NCBI GenBank assembly: GCA_963812195.1
Contig: CAWEUI010000001.1
Location: 248,001 to 312,000, forward strand
Reading direction: 5' to 3'
Source of the DNA: ZC4RG30 sp963812195
GTDB lineage: Bacteria; Pseudomonadota; Gammaproteobacteria; Steroidobacterales; Steroidobacteraceae
DNA: 64,000 bases
Under the pieces are notes generated by a model. That model made no database searches, was not told the origin of the DNA, and saw only the letters and a list, made by a program, of their open reading frames with translations. Shown one piece after another: positions 9,376-17,937 of this stretch. How positions within the stretch are numbered: position 1 is the first letter of the stretch; every line of letters begins with the position of its first letter. The position numbers and the translations under genes are program-made.

Positions 9376-10296
9376 CTACTTCGGGTTCTCTTCCTTGTCG
9401 TCCTGCTTCAACCCTGCCTGGTTCATGACCTCGGCGACGAAATCATCCTGCTTCTTCTCGATGCCCGCGCCGACTTCCAGGCGCGCAAAGCGCGTGATCT
9501 TCGCCTTTGCGCCCGCGAGCAGCTTTTCCACGGTGAGCTTGTCGTCCTTCACGAAGGGCTGCCCCAGCAGCGTGATCTCGCCCAGCCACTTGTTGAGGCC
9601 ACCCTCGACGATCTTCGCGAGGATGGCTTCGGGCTTGCCGCGGTTCTTTTCGTCATTCTTCAGCATCTCGACGCGGATGCTCCGCTCCTTCGCCACAGCA
9701 TCGGCCGGCACGTCAGCTGCCGCCAGGTAGGCCGGATTGCTGGCCGCGATGTGCATGGCCAGGTCCTTGGCCAGCTCGCCATCCCCACCCTCGAGCGCCA
9801 CCAGGGCACCGATACGCGTGCCATGCACGTAGCTGCCCAGCAGACCGCTGCTTTCGACGCGCTCGAAGCGACGCAGCGAGATGTTCTCGCCGATCTTGGC
9901 GATCAGCGCGCGACGCCGCTCGTCCACGGCCTCGCCCGATGCCATCTTGAGCGCCGCAATGTCCTCGATGCTGGACGGCCTGGCGGCCAGCGCCAGCCCG
10001 GCCACTTCCTTCGCGAACGCGGTGAACTCGTCGCCGCGCGCCACGAAGTCGGTTTCGCAGTTGATCTCGACCAGCACAGCGGACTTGCCGTCGGCGCTGG
10101 TGGCGATGGCAATCACGCCTTCGGCGGCCACACGCGAGGCCTTCTTGTCGGCTTTTGCCAGACCCTGCTTGCGCATCATCTCCGCCGCAGCGTCCAGCTC
10201 CCCGCCGGTTTCGACGAGTGCCTTCTTGCACTCCATCATTCCGGCGCCGGTGCGCTCACGCAGCTGGCGAACCAGCTCGGCAGTAACGGCTGCCAT
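9376..10296 (-). CDS. tsf: Elongation factor Ts
   Basis: EF-Ts recharges EF-Tu with GTP. The 306-residue protein has the N-terminal UBA-like domain (VTAELVRQLRERTGAGMMEC and KKALVETGGELDAAAEMMRK), the TDFVAR nucleotide-exchange contact motif (visible as CETDFVARGDEF) and the two-subdomain core ending in a coiled-coil region. Start is ATG at 10296, which overlaps the rpsB stop by one base (TGATG); an in-frame TTG sits one codon earlier. A direct rpsB-tsf junction without a spacer is tighter than usual. Confidence 0.96.
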   Translation of the reverse strand: MAAVTAELVRQLRERTGAGMMECKKALVETGGELDAAAEMMRKQGLAKADKKASRVAAEGVIAIATSADGKSAVLVEINCETDFVARGDEFTAFAKEVAGLALAARPSSIEDIAALKMASGEAVDERRRALIAKIGENISLRRFERVESSGLLGSYVHGTRIGALVALEGGDGELAKDLAMHIAASNPAYLAAADVPADAVAKERSIRVEMLKNDEKNRGKPEAILAKIVEGGLNKWLGEITLLGQPFVKDDKLTVEKLLAGAKAKITRFARLEVGAGIEKKQDDFVAEVMNQAGLKQDDKEENPK

Positions 10297-11381
10297 CAAC
10301 GCGATCCCCGACGGGCACCGCCCGTCCCGGGACCCGTGCGGCGGCGGGAGGTGGGGATCTGCTCCTTGCCGCCCTCCTTCACGCCGTCCACGGACGGTTC
10401 GTCCAGTTCGGCTTCGGAAACCTGCGGCTGTGGCGCCGGCTCCGCGGATTCCTTGGTCTCCGCGGCCGCCTCGGGCGCTGCGGGCGCCTCGGACGCTGCG
10501 GCCGCCTCGGGGGCTGCGGCCGCCTCGGGCGTCGCGGGCGCATTGGTCGCTGCGGCCGCCTCGGGCGCGGCGGCCCGCGACGGCTTGCGGCGCACGTTGG
10601 CCTGCGGCCTGGCGCGAGCGGGCCGGGCGCTGTTCTTCAGCGGCGCGCCGCTCTCGTCGAGTTCCACGAACTCGTCCTCGCCCATGACCACCTGCGGCAC
10701 CTGGGCCTTGCCTTCCAGAACCGCATCGGCAACTGCCGCCGCATACAGGCTGATGGCGCGCATGGCATCGTCATTGCCCGGAATCACGTAGTCCACGCCC
10801 TGCGGCGAGCAATTGGTATCCACCACGGCGACGACCGGGATGCCCAGCTTGTTGGCTTCGTTCAGCGCAATGCGCTCATGACCCACGTCGATGACGAACA
10901 GCACATCCGGAAGGGAGCCCATGTCCTTGATACCGCCCAGGCTCTTTTCCAGCTTGGCCATTTCGCGGCGCAGCTGCAGCGCTTCCTTCTTGCTGCGCTT
11001 GTCCAGCGCACCGGATTCCTGCAGGTCGGTCAGATCCGTCAACCGCTTGATCGACTGCCGGATGGTCTTGAAATTGGTGAGCATTCCGCCGGGCCAGCGC
11101 TGGTTCACATACGGCATGCCACAGCGCACAGCCTCCCTGGCAACGGCTTCGCGGGCTGAACGCTTGGTCCCGACGAACAACAGCGTGCCGCCATCGCTGA
11201 CCACGTTCTTGGCGAAGGCCACAGCCTCCTGGAACAGCGGCTGCGTCTTCTCGAGATTGATGATGTGGATGCGGTTGCGTTCCCCGAATATGTACTGAGC
11301 CATCCGGGGGTTCCAGAAGCGGGTCTGATGTCCGAAATGGACGCCCGCTTCCAGCATCTGTCGCATGGACACGCTGGCCAT
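10296..11381 (-). CDS. rpsB: 30S ribosomal protein S2 with long Ala/Pro/Glu tail
   Basis: S2 is a late-binding small-subunit protein needed with S1 for mRNA binding. The first ~228 residues are standard S2: MRQMLEAGVHFGHQTRFWNP, LFVGTKRSAREAV, YVNQRWPGGMLTN and LFVIDVGHERIALNEA are all present. After LEGKAQVPQ the protein goes on for about 130 residues that have no part in the S2 fold: a basic patch (ARPARARPQANVRRKPSRAA), a six-residue Ala/Pro/Glu repeat built from an 18-bp DNA repeat, an acidic stretch, and a basic end (SRRRTGPGTGGARRGSR). Total 361 residues against about 240 in E. coli. Start ATG 11381 has AAGG in front; the open frame upstream to 11582 is leader sequence. Confidence 0.95.
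   Translation of the reverse strand: MASVSMRQMLEAGVHFGHQTRFWNPRMAQYIFGERNRIHIINLEKTQPLFQEAVAFAKNVVSDGGTLLFVGTKRSAREAVAREAVRCGMPYVNQRWPGGMLTNFKTIRQSIKRLTDLTDLQESGALDKRSKKEALQLRREMAKLEKSLGGIKDMGSLPDVLFVIDVGHERIALNEANKLGIPVVAVVDTNCSPQGVDYVIPGNDDAMRAISLYAAAVADAVLEGKAQVPQVVMGEDEFVELDESGAPLKNSARPARARPQANVRRKPSRAAAPEAAAATNAPATPEAAAAPEAAAASEAPAAPEAAAETKESAEPAPQPQVSEAELDEPSVDGVKEGGKEQIPTSRRRTGPGTGGARRGSR
10452..10577 (-). repeat. Seven 18-bp tandem repeats inside rpsB
   Basis: Seven imperfect 18-bp units run head to tail, each close to CTCGGGCGCTGCGGCCGC on the plus strand (starts 10452, 10470, 10488, 10506, 10524, 10542, 10560). Being a multiple of three, each unit encodes a six-residue block of the AAAPEA kind in the S2 tail, so copy number can change without breaking the frame. 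Confidence 0.85.
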
Positions 11382-11526
11382 TGCCTTGTTCCTCGTATCG
11401 TTCGGGTTGGGGGCCTTGCGCGGATCCCTGGCGGCAATCCCGATATGCGGCCCCAAAAGGTACCGCCTGTCGGAACACCCGGCCTCCAGTGTCGATTCGC
11501 GCGAGGAGATGGTTTGCCAAAAAAGG
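11382..11526 (-). promoter_or_regulatory. 5' leader of the rpsB-tsf mRNA
   Basis: About 145 bases lie between the predicted start of transcription and the rpsB ATG. In gammaproteobacteria the rpsB leader is known to fold and be bound by S2 for feedback control. The region here is GC-rich and contains complementary segments, but I could not confirm the published fold by eye. No open frame with a ribosome-binding site is seen in it. Confidence 0.4.
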
Positions 11527-11532
11527 CCGCGC

Positions 11533-11561
11533 TTTATACCATGAAGTTCCCACCGGAACAA
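11533..11561 (-). promoter_or_regulatory. rpsB: Sigma-70 promoter of rpsB
   Basis: Minus strand: -35 TTGTTC (11561-11556), 17-base spacer, -10 TATAAA (11538-11533), followed by a GC-only discriminator GCGCGGCC. Such a discriminator is typical of stringently controlled ribosomal promoters. On the plus strand the same patch holds a weak TTGCCA/TATACC pair with a 15-base spacer that could serve map. Confidence 0.75.
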
Positions 11562-11599
11562 CGCCTTACGGCGCTGCACCATCGCCTGCGGGAAGGTCC

Positions 11600-12388
11600 A
11601 TGCCGATCACCATAAAGTCTCCGGAAGAACAGCAGCAGATGCGCGTCGCCGGCCGCCTGGCGGCCGAGGTGCTGGACATGATCGAAGCGCATGTCCAGCC
11701 CGGCATCACCACCGAGGAGCTGGACCGGCTCTGCCACGACCACATCGTGCAGGTGCAAAAGTCCATTCCGGCCAATGTCGGCTACCACGGTTTCCCCAAG
11801 ACGCTGTGCACGTCGGTCAACCACGTGGTCTGTCACGGCATCCCCAATGACAAGAAGCTCAAGAACGGGGACATCATCAATATAGACGTCACGGTGATCC
11901 GCGACGGATTCCATGGCGACACCAGCCGCATGTACTGCGTCGGCAAGCCGCCGGTGCTGGCCGAGCGTCTGGTGCGCACCACGCGCGCGGCCATGTGGGC
12001 GGGCATCGAACTGGTGCGTCCGGGCGCGCGACTGGGCGATATCGGGCACGCCATCCAGCAGCTTGCCGAGAGCGAGGGCTTCTCGGTGGTGCGCGAATAT
12101 TGCGGTCACGGGATCGGCCGCATCTACCACGAGGATCCCCAGGTCCTGCACTACGGCGAGGCCGGAACCGGCACCGTGCTGCGCGAGGGGATGACCTTCA
12201 CCATCGAGCCGATGATCAACGCGGGCAAGCGCCAGGTGCAGTTGCTCAAGGACGGCTGGACCGTGGTCACCAAGGACCACTCCCTGTCGGCACAATGGGA
12301 GCACACCATACTTGTGACTGGCAGCGGGCACGAGGTACTGACTCTGGGCGCCGCCGAGCGCGCGGGTCAGGCTACCAAGGTCGCCTAG
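11600..12388 (+). CDS. map: Type I methionine aminopeptidase
   Basis: Map removes the N-terminal methionine from new proteins. The 262-residue enzyme has all five metal ligands of the pita-bread fold: Asp in INIDVTV, Asp in FHGDTSRMY, His in GHGIGRIYHEDP, Glu in TIEPMIN and Glu in WEHTILV. The ATG at 11600 has GGAAGG seven bases upstream. It is transcribed away from rpsB, the usual divergent map/rpsB arrangement, and glnD follows after 19 bases. Confidence 0.97.
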   Translation: MPITIKSPEEQQQMRVAGRLAAEVLDMIEAHVQPGITTEELDRLCHDHIVQVQKSIPANVGYHGFPKTLCTSVNHVVCHGIPNDKKLKNGDIINIDVTVIRDGFHGDTSRMYCVGKPPVLAERLVRTTRAAMWAGIELVRPGARLGDIGHAIQQLAESEGFSVVREYCGHGIGRIYHEDPQVLHYGEAGTGTVLREGMTFTIEPMINAGKRQVQLLKDGWTVVTKDHSLSAQWEHTILVTGSGHEVLTLGAAERAGQATKVA

Positions 12389-12407
12389 GGCAACCTGCCC
12401 AGCCAGC

Positions 12408-15113
12408 ATGGTCTCCATACAGCAAGCCTCCCTTGAGGATGACGACACCCTGATCGGCGTGGAAATGCCGGTCTGGCCGTTCCTCGAACGCGTGCCGCAA
12501 CTGCTGACCGAAGGGCACTTTTCGCGTGAGGTCTGCCGCGAGCTCATCCACAGCTCACAGGCGCAGCTGCAGGAGCGCTTCCTCGCGGAGGAAAACGTCG
12601 AGGTACTGGTACGCGCACGCGCGCTGTTCGTCGATGCGCTGCTGCGCGCGATGTGGGCACATCTGCTGCAGCCGGAACTGGCCGCCAAGCTCGCGCTGGC
12701 GGCCGTGGGCGGGTACGGGCGCGGCGAACTGCACCCGCAATCCGACGTGGACATCATGATCCTGACCCCGTCGGCGCAGCCGCTGGCAGCCGCCGAACGC
12801 GCCCAGCTGGAAAAGCTCATCACCTTCCTGTGGGACATCGGGCTCGAGGTGGGCAACAGCGTACGCACCGCAGCCCAGTGCGCCGAGGAGAGCGCTGCCG
12901 ACGTCGGCGTGATGACCACACTGCTCGAGGCGCGCCAGCTGGCCGGCGACCCCGCCCTGCTCGAACAGATGCGCGCGGCCCTGGAGCCGCAGAAGGTGTG
13001 GCCATCGGATCGCTTCTTCGAGGCCAAGCTCGAAGAGCAGCGCGAGCGCCACGCCAAGGCCAACGACACGGCGTACAACCTCGAACCCAACGTGAAGACC
13101 GGCCCCGGTGGCCTCAGGGATCTGCAGACCATCGGCTGGGTGGCCAAGCGCCACTTCGGTGCGCAGAGCCTGGACGAGCTGGTGGAAAAGGGCTTTCTCA
13201 CGCCGGCCGAGCTGCGCAAGCTCAAGGCCGCGCAGGCGTTCCTGTGGAAGGTTCGCTTCGGCCTGCACGTGATGACCGGCCGCCACGAAGACCGCCTGCT
13301 GTTCGACCACCAGATCAAGCTGGCCAAGACCTTCGGTTACGAGGATGCGACCTATACGCTGGCGGTGGAGCAGCTCATGCAGCGCTACTACCGCACCGTG
13401 CTGGATGTCAGTTTCCTGTCCGAACTGCTGCTGCAGGCCTTCCGCGACGCCATCCTGCCCGGCGACACGGCACCGCAGGCACTGAATGCGCGCTTCCAGG
13501 TCCGCAACCAGTATCTGGAAATCACCGCGCCGGAGGTGTTCGCGCGCAGCCCGTCGGCGCTGCTGGAGATGTTCCTGCTGCTGCAGCAGAACCCGCAGCT
13601 GCGTGGCGTCGGCGCCAGCACGATGCGCGCGGTGGCCCGCAGCCTGTGGTTGATCGACGAGGAATTCCGCCAGAACCCGCGCCATCACCGGCTGTTCCTG
13701 GACATCCTGCGCGCGCCTGCCGGCGTCACACATGAACTGCGCCGCATGAATACCTACGGTGTGCTGGGGCGCTACATACCGGCCTTCGGCCGCATCGTCG
13801 GGCGCATGCAGTACGACCTGTTCCACGCCTACACGGTGGACGCGCACACGCTGTTCGTGGTCAGCAACCTGCGGCGGCTGGCGTTGCCGAAGTACGACCA
13901 CGAACTGCCGGCGCTCTCGAGCATCATGCAGCAGCTTCCCAAGCAGGAAATCATCTACCTGGCCGCGCTGTTCCATGACATCGCCAAGGGCCGCGGCGGC
14001 GATCACTCCGAACTGGGCTCGGTGGACGCGGAAGCCTTCTGCCTGGAACAGGGGCTGTCGCCCTACGACGCACGCCTGGTGGCGTGGCTGGTGCGCCAGC
14101 ACCTGACGCTGTCCGTCACCGCGCAGAAGAAGGACATCGGCGATCCGGCCGTCGTCAACGATTTCGCCCAGCTGGTGGGCGATGAATCGCGCCTGGACTA
14201 CCTCTACCTGCTCACCTGCGCCGACGTGCGCGGCACCAATCCCCGGCTGTGGAATTCCTGGAAGGCCTCGCTGTTCCAGGAGTTCCACGAAAGCGTGCGC
14301 GCGGCGCTGCGGCGTGGACTGGAAAGCCCGATCGACGAGGAGCAGCTGATCCAGGAAACCCAGGAAGCCGCACGTGCCCTGCTCGCGCCACGCAATGTCG
14401 GCGCACCGGAGATCGAGCGCATCTGGACGCCCCTGTCCCCGGCATTCTTCCTGCGACACTCGCCCGAGGAGATCGCCTGGTTCACCGGCCTGTGCGCCGA
14501 GCGTGAAGGCGGCACCGACGAACCACTGGTGGCCGTGCAGCCACACAGCCAGCGCGGCACCACCGCGGTACTGATCTACGCACCACATCGACGCCACGGT
14601 TTCGCGCGCGCCACGGCCGTGCTCGACCAGCAGGGCCTGACCATTGTCGATGCACGGATCACGCCCGCCGCCAACGGCTTCTCGCTGGACATCTACCACG
14701 TGCTGGAGGACAACGGCGCGCCGATCACCGACGCCGGTCGCATCGCGCACATGGAACATTCATTGTGGAACTCGCTGCGCCGTCCGGAGGAATCCCCGAT
14801 GGAGGTGTCGCGCCGCGCGCCGCGGCAGGTGCGCATGTTCAATACACCGACCAGGGTCACCATCACCCGCGACCTGCGCAACAACCGCTCGGCGCTGGAA
14901 CTGGTGGCCGGCGACCGGCCGGGACTGCTGTGCGACGTGGGCAAGGTGCTGTGGGAGGAGCGCATCGACCTGCAGGGCGCGCGCATCGGCACCATCGGCG
15001 AGCGGGCCGAGGACGTGTTCTACGTCACCGACACATCGCATCAGCCGCTGGACGACGCGGCTGCCGAGCACCTGCGCACCAGGCTCACCGCCGCGCTCAG
15101 CCGTTCCAACTGA
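12408..15113 (+). CDS. glnD: PII uridylyltransferase/uridylyl-removing enzyme GlnD
   Basis: GlnD senses glutamine and adds or removes UMP on PII proteins (GlnB/GlnK), setting nitrogen control. The 901-residue protein contains the nucleotidyltransferase motif GGYGRGELHPQSDVD at residues 101-115, an HD hydrolase domain with LFHDIAKGRGGDHS near residue 521, and two C-terminal ACT domains (one begins VTITRDLRNNRSALELV) that bind glutamine. Length is typical. An upstream ribosome-binding site is weak; the ATG at 12408 is the first in frame after map. Confidence 0.96.
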   Translation: MVSIQQASLEDDDTLIGVEMPVWPFLERVPQLLTEGHFSREVCRELIHSSQAQLQERFLAEENVEVLVRARALFVDALLRAMWAHLLQPELAAKLALAAVGGYGRGELHPQSDVDIMILTPSAQPLAAAERAQLEKLITFLWDIGLEVGNSVRTAAQCAEESAADVGVMTTLLEARQLAGDPALLEQMRAALEPQKVWPSDRFFEAKLEEQRERHAKANDTAYNLEPNVKTGPGGLRDLQTIGWVAKRHFGAQSLDELVEKGFLTPAELRKLKAAQAFLWKVRFGLHVMTGRHEDRLLFDHQIKLAKTFGYEDATYTLAVEQLMQRYYRTVLDVSFLSELLLQAFRDAILPGDTAPQALNARFQVRNQYLEITAPEVFARSPSALLEMFLLLQQNPQLRGVGASTMRAVARSLWLIDEEFRQNPRHHRLFLDILRAPAGVTHELRRMNTYGVLGRYIPAFGRIVGRMQYDLFHAYTVDAHTLFVVSNLRRLALPKYDHELPALSSIMQQLPKQEIIYLAALFHDIAKGRGGDHSELGSVDAEAFCLEQGLSPYDARLVAWLVRQHLTLSVTAQKKDIGDPAVVNDFAQLVGDESRLDYLYLLTCADVRGTNPRLWNSWKASLFQEFHESVRAALRRGLESPIDEEQLIQETQEAARALLAPRNVGAPEIERIWTPLSPAFFLRHSPEEIAWFTGLCAEREGGTDEPLVAVQPHSQRGTTAVLIYAPHRRHGFARATAVLDQQGLTIVDARITPAANGFSLDIYHVLEDNGAPITDAGRIAHMEHSLWNSLRRPEESPMEVSRRAPRQVRMFNTPTRVTITRDLRNNRSALELVAGDRPGLLCDVGKVLWEERIDLQGARIGTIGERAEDVFYVTDTSHQPLDDAAAEHLRTRLTAALSRSN

Positions 15114-15127
15114 GCGCCGCCGCCCGG

Positions 15128-16349
15128 ATGAATCCCGGTTTCGAGCGGCTGTCCGCCTATCCCTTCGAGCGCCTGGCCACCCTGAAGCAGGGCCTGGCAC
15201 CGCCCGAAGGCCTCGCGCACATTCCACTGTCGATCGGCGAACCCAGGCATGCCCCGCCCGCGTTCGTGCTCGACACGCTGCGCGCGCACCTGGAGGAACT
15301 GGGCAGCTACCCGGCCACGCGCGGCCTGCCCGAATTGCGCACGGCCGCGGCCAGATGGGCCGAGCGCCGCTTCGGCTTGCCGGCCGGCAGCCTGGATGCG
15401 GACACCGGCGTGCTGCCGGTGAACGGCACGCGCGAAGCCCTGTTCGCCTTCGTACAGGCCGTGGTGGACGCACGCCGCGGCAAGGCGCCGCCACTGGTTG
15501 CCATGCCCAATCCCGGCTACCAGGTGTATGAGGGCGCCGCGCTGCTGGCCGGAGCCGAGCCGCACTACCTGAACACGACGGCAGCCGGCGGGTTTGTGCC
15601 CGATCTGGACGCGGTCCCGGCCGGGCTGTGGCGGCGCTGCCAGCTGCTGATCCTGTGCTCGCCCGGAAATCCCTGCGGCGCGGTGATGGATCGCGCCTAC
15701 CTGGCGCATGCACTGGAACTGGCCGACCGATACGACTTCGTCATCGCCTCGGATGAGTGCTATGCGGACCTGTTCGACGACGAAGCCGCGCCACCGCCGT
15801 CGCTGCTGGCCGCGGCCGCGGCGATGGGCAACGGCGAATTCCAGCGCTGCATGACATTTCATTCGCTGTCCAAGCGATCCAGCCTGCCCGGCCTGCGTTC
15901 CGGGTTCGTCGCCGGTGATCCGCGGCTGATCAAGCCGTTCCTGCTGTATCGCACCTACCACGGCTGCGCCATGGCAATCCCCACGCAACATGCGAGCATC
16001 GCGGCCTGGAGCGAGGATGCCCACGTCGTGGCCAATCGCGCCCTGTACCGGCGCAAATTCGAGCGGGTGCTGCCGATCCTGCGGCCGGTGATCCCGGCGA
16101 TGCGACCGGCAGGCGGGTTCTACCTGTGGCTGAACGTGGGCGGCGACGACGAGGCGTTCACCGCCGGACTGTTCAGCACCCAGCACGTCACCGTCGTACC
16201 CGGATCGTATCTGGCGCGCGCCACGGCGCAGGGCAATCCGGGAGCCGGTTTCGTGCGCATCTCGCTCGTTGCACCCGAAGCAGGAATGCGTGCAGGCTGC
16301 GCATCGCATACGAAATTTCATCCAGTCACGGAAACACACCGCAACATGA
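15128..16349 (+). pseudogene. dapC: N-succinyldiaminopimelate aminotransferase DapC, 3' end frame-shifted
   Basis: DapC transfers an amino group from glutamate to succinyl-amino-ketopimelate in the lysine/diaminopimelate path. It is a fold-type I PLP enzyme; the Schiff-base lysine lies in HSLSKRSSLPGLRSG and the SPGNPCG motif is present. As written the frame runs on without a stop into dapD, giving a false 680-residue fusion. The normal family ending is recovered if one G near 16277 is removed: the frame then reads LVAPKQECVQAAHRIRNF and stops at TGA 16347-16349, which overlaps the dapD ATG as ATGA. This is most likely a one-base sequencing insertion, so the gene is probably intact in the organism. 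Confidence 0.85.
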
Positions 16350-17173
16350 CCGACTCGCTTCGTCAGCTCATCGACGCCGCGTTCGAAAAGCGCGCCGATC
16401 TCTCGCCCTCCACCATCGACCGTCCGCTGCGCCAGGCGCTGGATGACGCCATCGGCCTGCTCGATTCGGGCCAGGCGCGTGTGGCCGAGAAGCACGGCGA
16501 CACCTGGCAGGTAAACGAATGGCTGAAGAAGGCGGTGTTGCTGTCCTTCCGGGCCAACGACAACCAGGCCATCGACGCGGGCGGCATGCGCTTCTACGAC
16601 AAGGTTCCGCTGAAGTTCGCGGACCAGAGCGCACCGCAACTGCGCTCCGGCGGCGTGCGCGTGGTACCGCCGGCAGTGGCCCGACGCGGTGCCTACATCG
16701 CGCCGAACGTGGTGCTGATGCCCTCCTACGTGAACATCGGCGCCTATGTGGATTCCGGAACGATGGTGGACACCTGGGCCACGGTCGGCTCCTGCGCGCA
16801 GGTGGGCAGGAACGTGCACCTGTCCGGCGGCGTGGGACTCGGCGGGGTTCTCGAGCCGCTGCAGGCAGCGCCGACCATCATCGAGGACGACTGCTTCATC
16901 GGCGCCCGCTCGGAGATCGTCGAAGGCGTGGTGGTCGGCGCCGGCTCGGTGATCTCCATGGGCGTGTTCATCAGCCAGAGCACGAAGATCTACGACCGCA
17001 CCACCGGACAGGTGATCTACGGCCGCGTGCCGCCGGGTTCGGTGGTGGTACCGGGCAACCTGCCCTCGGCCGACGGCAAGTACAGCCTGTACGCCGCGAT
17101 CATCGTGAAGCGGGTGGACGCGAAGACCCGCGCCAAGACCAGCATCAACGAACTGCTGCGCGCCACTGACTAG
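16346..17173 (+). CDS. dapD: Tetrahydrodipicolinate N-succinyltransferase DapD
   Basis: DapD transfers succinyl from succinyl-CoA to tetrahydrodipicolinate in the succinylase branch of lysine synthesis. The 275-residue product (E. coli 274) has an N-terminal helical domain (MTDSLRQLIDAAFEKR), the substrate loop RFYDKVPLKF, and a left-handed beta-helix of hexapeptide repeats with GAYVDSGTMVDTWATVGSCA and SGGVGLGGVLEPLQA. Its start overlaps the corrected dapC stop by four bases, so the two are translationally coupled. Confidence 0.96.
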   Translation: MTDSLRQLIDAAFEKRADLSPSTIDRPLRQALDDAIGLLDSGQARVAEKHGDTWQVNEWLKKAVLLSFRANDNQAIDAGGMRFYDKVPLKFADQSAPQLRSGGVRVVPPAVARRGAYIAPNVVLMPSYVNIGAYVDSGTMVDTWATVGSCAQVGRNVHLSGGVGLGGVLEPLQAAPTIIEDDCFIGARSEIVEGVVVGAGSVISMGVFISQSTKIYDRTTGQVIYGRVPPGSVVVPGNLPSADGKYSLYAAIIVKRVDAKTRAKTSINELLRATD

Positions 17174-17175
17174 CA

Positions 17176-17194
17176 GGCCCGCGCCCGGCGGGCC
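17176..17194. terminator. Hairpin between convergent dapD and phoU
   Basis: Seven-pair stem GGCCCGC/GCGGGCC with a five-base loop in the 34-base gap between two convergent genes. There is no T run on either side, so it may end transcription only weakly in both directions. Confidence 0.5.
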
Positions 17195-17207
17195 GGGCGA
17201 TGGCCAC

Positions 17208-17913
17208 TCAGGCGTGCTGCTGCACGCCGTTCGTGACCTGCGTGTCGGCCACGATGCCGCGCACCTGTCGCGCCAGGTTGCGGGCGTGATCGCCGATGCG
17301 CTCGAGCGACTTGAGCACGAAGGCCGCTTCCAGCGAAACCTCGAAGTGCTGCGCCTCGTCCACGGCGCGCCGCAGCAGGCGCCGCAGCCCGTCGGCGTAT
17401 TCGGCATCAAGTTCCTTGTCGCGCGCGATCACCTGCGCCGCCGCGTCACCATCGATGCGATCCAGGGCTTCCAGCGACAGGCGCAGCAGGCTCACGGCGA
17501 GCTTGCCAAGCAGCTCGGCATCACGCGCGGTGGCATGCCCCGGCCGGCCGGCATGGCGCAATACCGTGGCCGCCATCTTCTTGGCTTCGTCCCCGGCACG
17601 CTCCAGTTCGGCGATGCACTTGGACATGGCCACGATCACCCGCAGGTCACTGGCCACCGGAGCCCGACGGGCAATCAACGCGAATTGCTCGGCGTCGATG
17701 GTGTGCTCATAGGCGTTCACGTCGCGCTCGTGCTCGACCACACGGCGGGCGGTCTCAGGCTGCCATTCCGTGTAGGCAGGAGGCCGCGTCCTGCACCTGC
17801 TTGAGCACCAGCCCGCCCATCTGCACCACATGCAGGTGCAGCGAAGCCAGTTCGCCGTCAAACGTCTTGCTGATGTGGCCTTCGATGCCGGGCGGATCGT
17901 CATTCGTAGACAT
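17208..17913 (-). pseudogene. phoU: Phosphate signalling protein PhoU (copy 1), frame break
   Basis: PhoU links the Pst transporter to PhoR and keeps the Pho regulon off when phosphate is plentiful. The N-terminal part (MSTNDDPPGIEGHISKTFDG, start 17913) and the larger C-terminal part (ARRAPVASDLRVIVAMSKCI and a second helical repeat SLERIGDHARNLARQVRG) lie in different frames; removing one base near 17757 joins them into a 234-residue protein of normal length. Two PhoU helical bundles with the metal-binding ERxGD motifs (ELERAGDEAKK, SLERIGDHARN) are visible. It is the last gene of the porin-pst operon. The break is probably a sequencing insertion. Confidence 0.85.
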
Positions 17914-17937
17914 GTGAGTCCCCGAAGGTTCGCGCAT

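Noticed and set aside
10452..10577. Short regular repeats as a CRISPR array
   Set aside because: Eighteen-base units directly adjoining, without spacers, in frame inside rpsB.
12555..14759. A 734-codon open frame antisense to glnD
   Set aside because: Long antisense frames are common in GC-rich codons; no ribosome-binding site or recognisable domain, while glnD is clear on the other strand.
15128..17173. A single DapC-DapD bifunctional enzyme
   Set aside because: Removing one base restores the standard DapC ending and an ATGA overlap with dapD; the linker residues in the written frame fit neither family.
15041..17410. A 789-codon open frame antisense to dapC-dapD
   Set aside because: No family pattern; composition follows the complement of the real genes.
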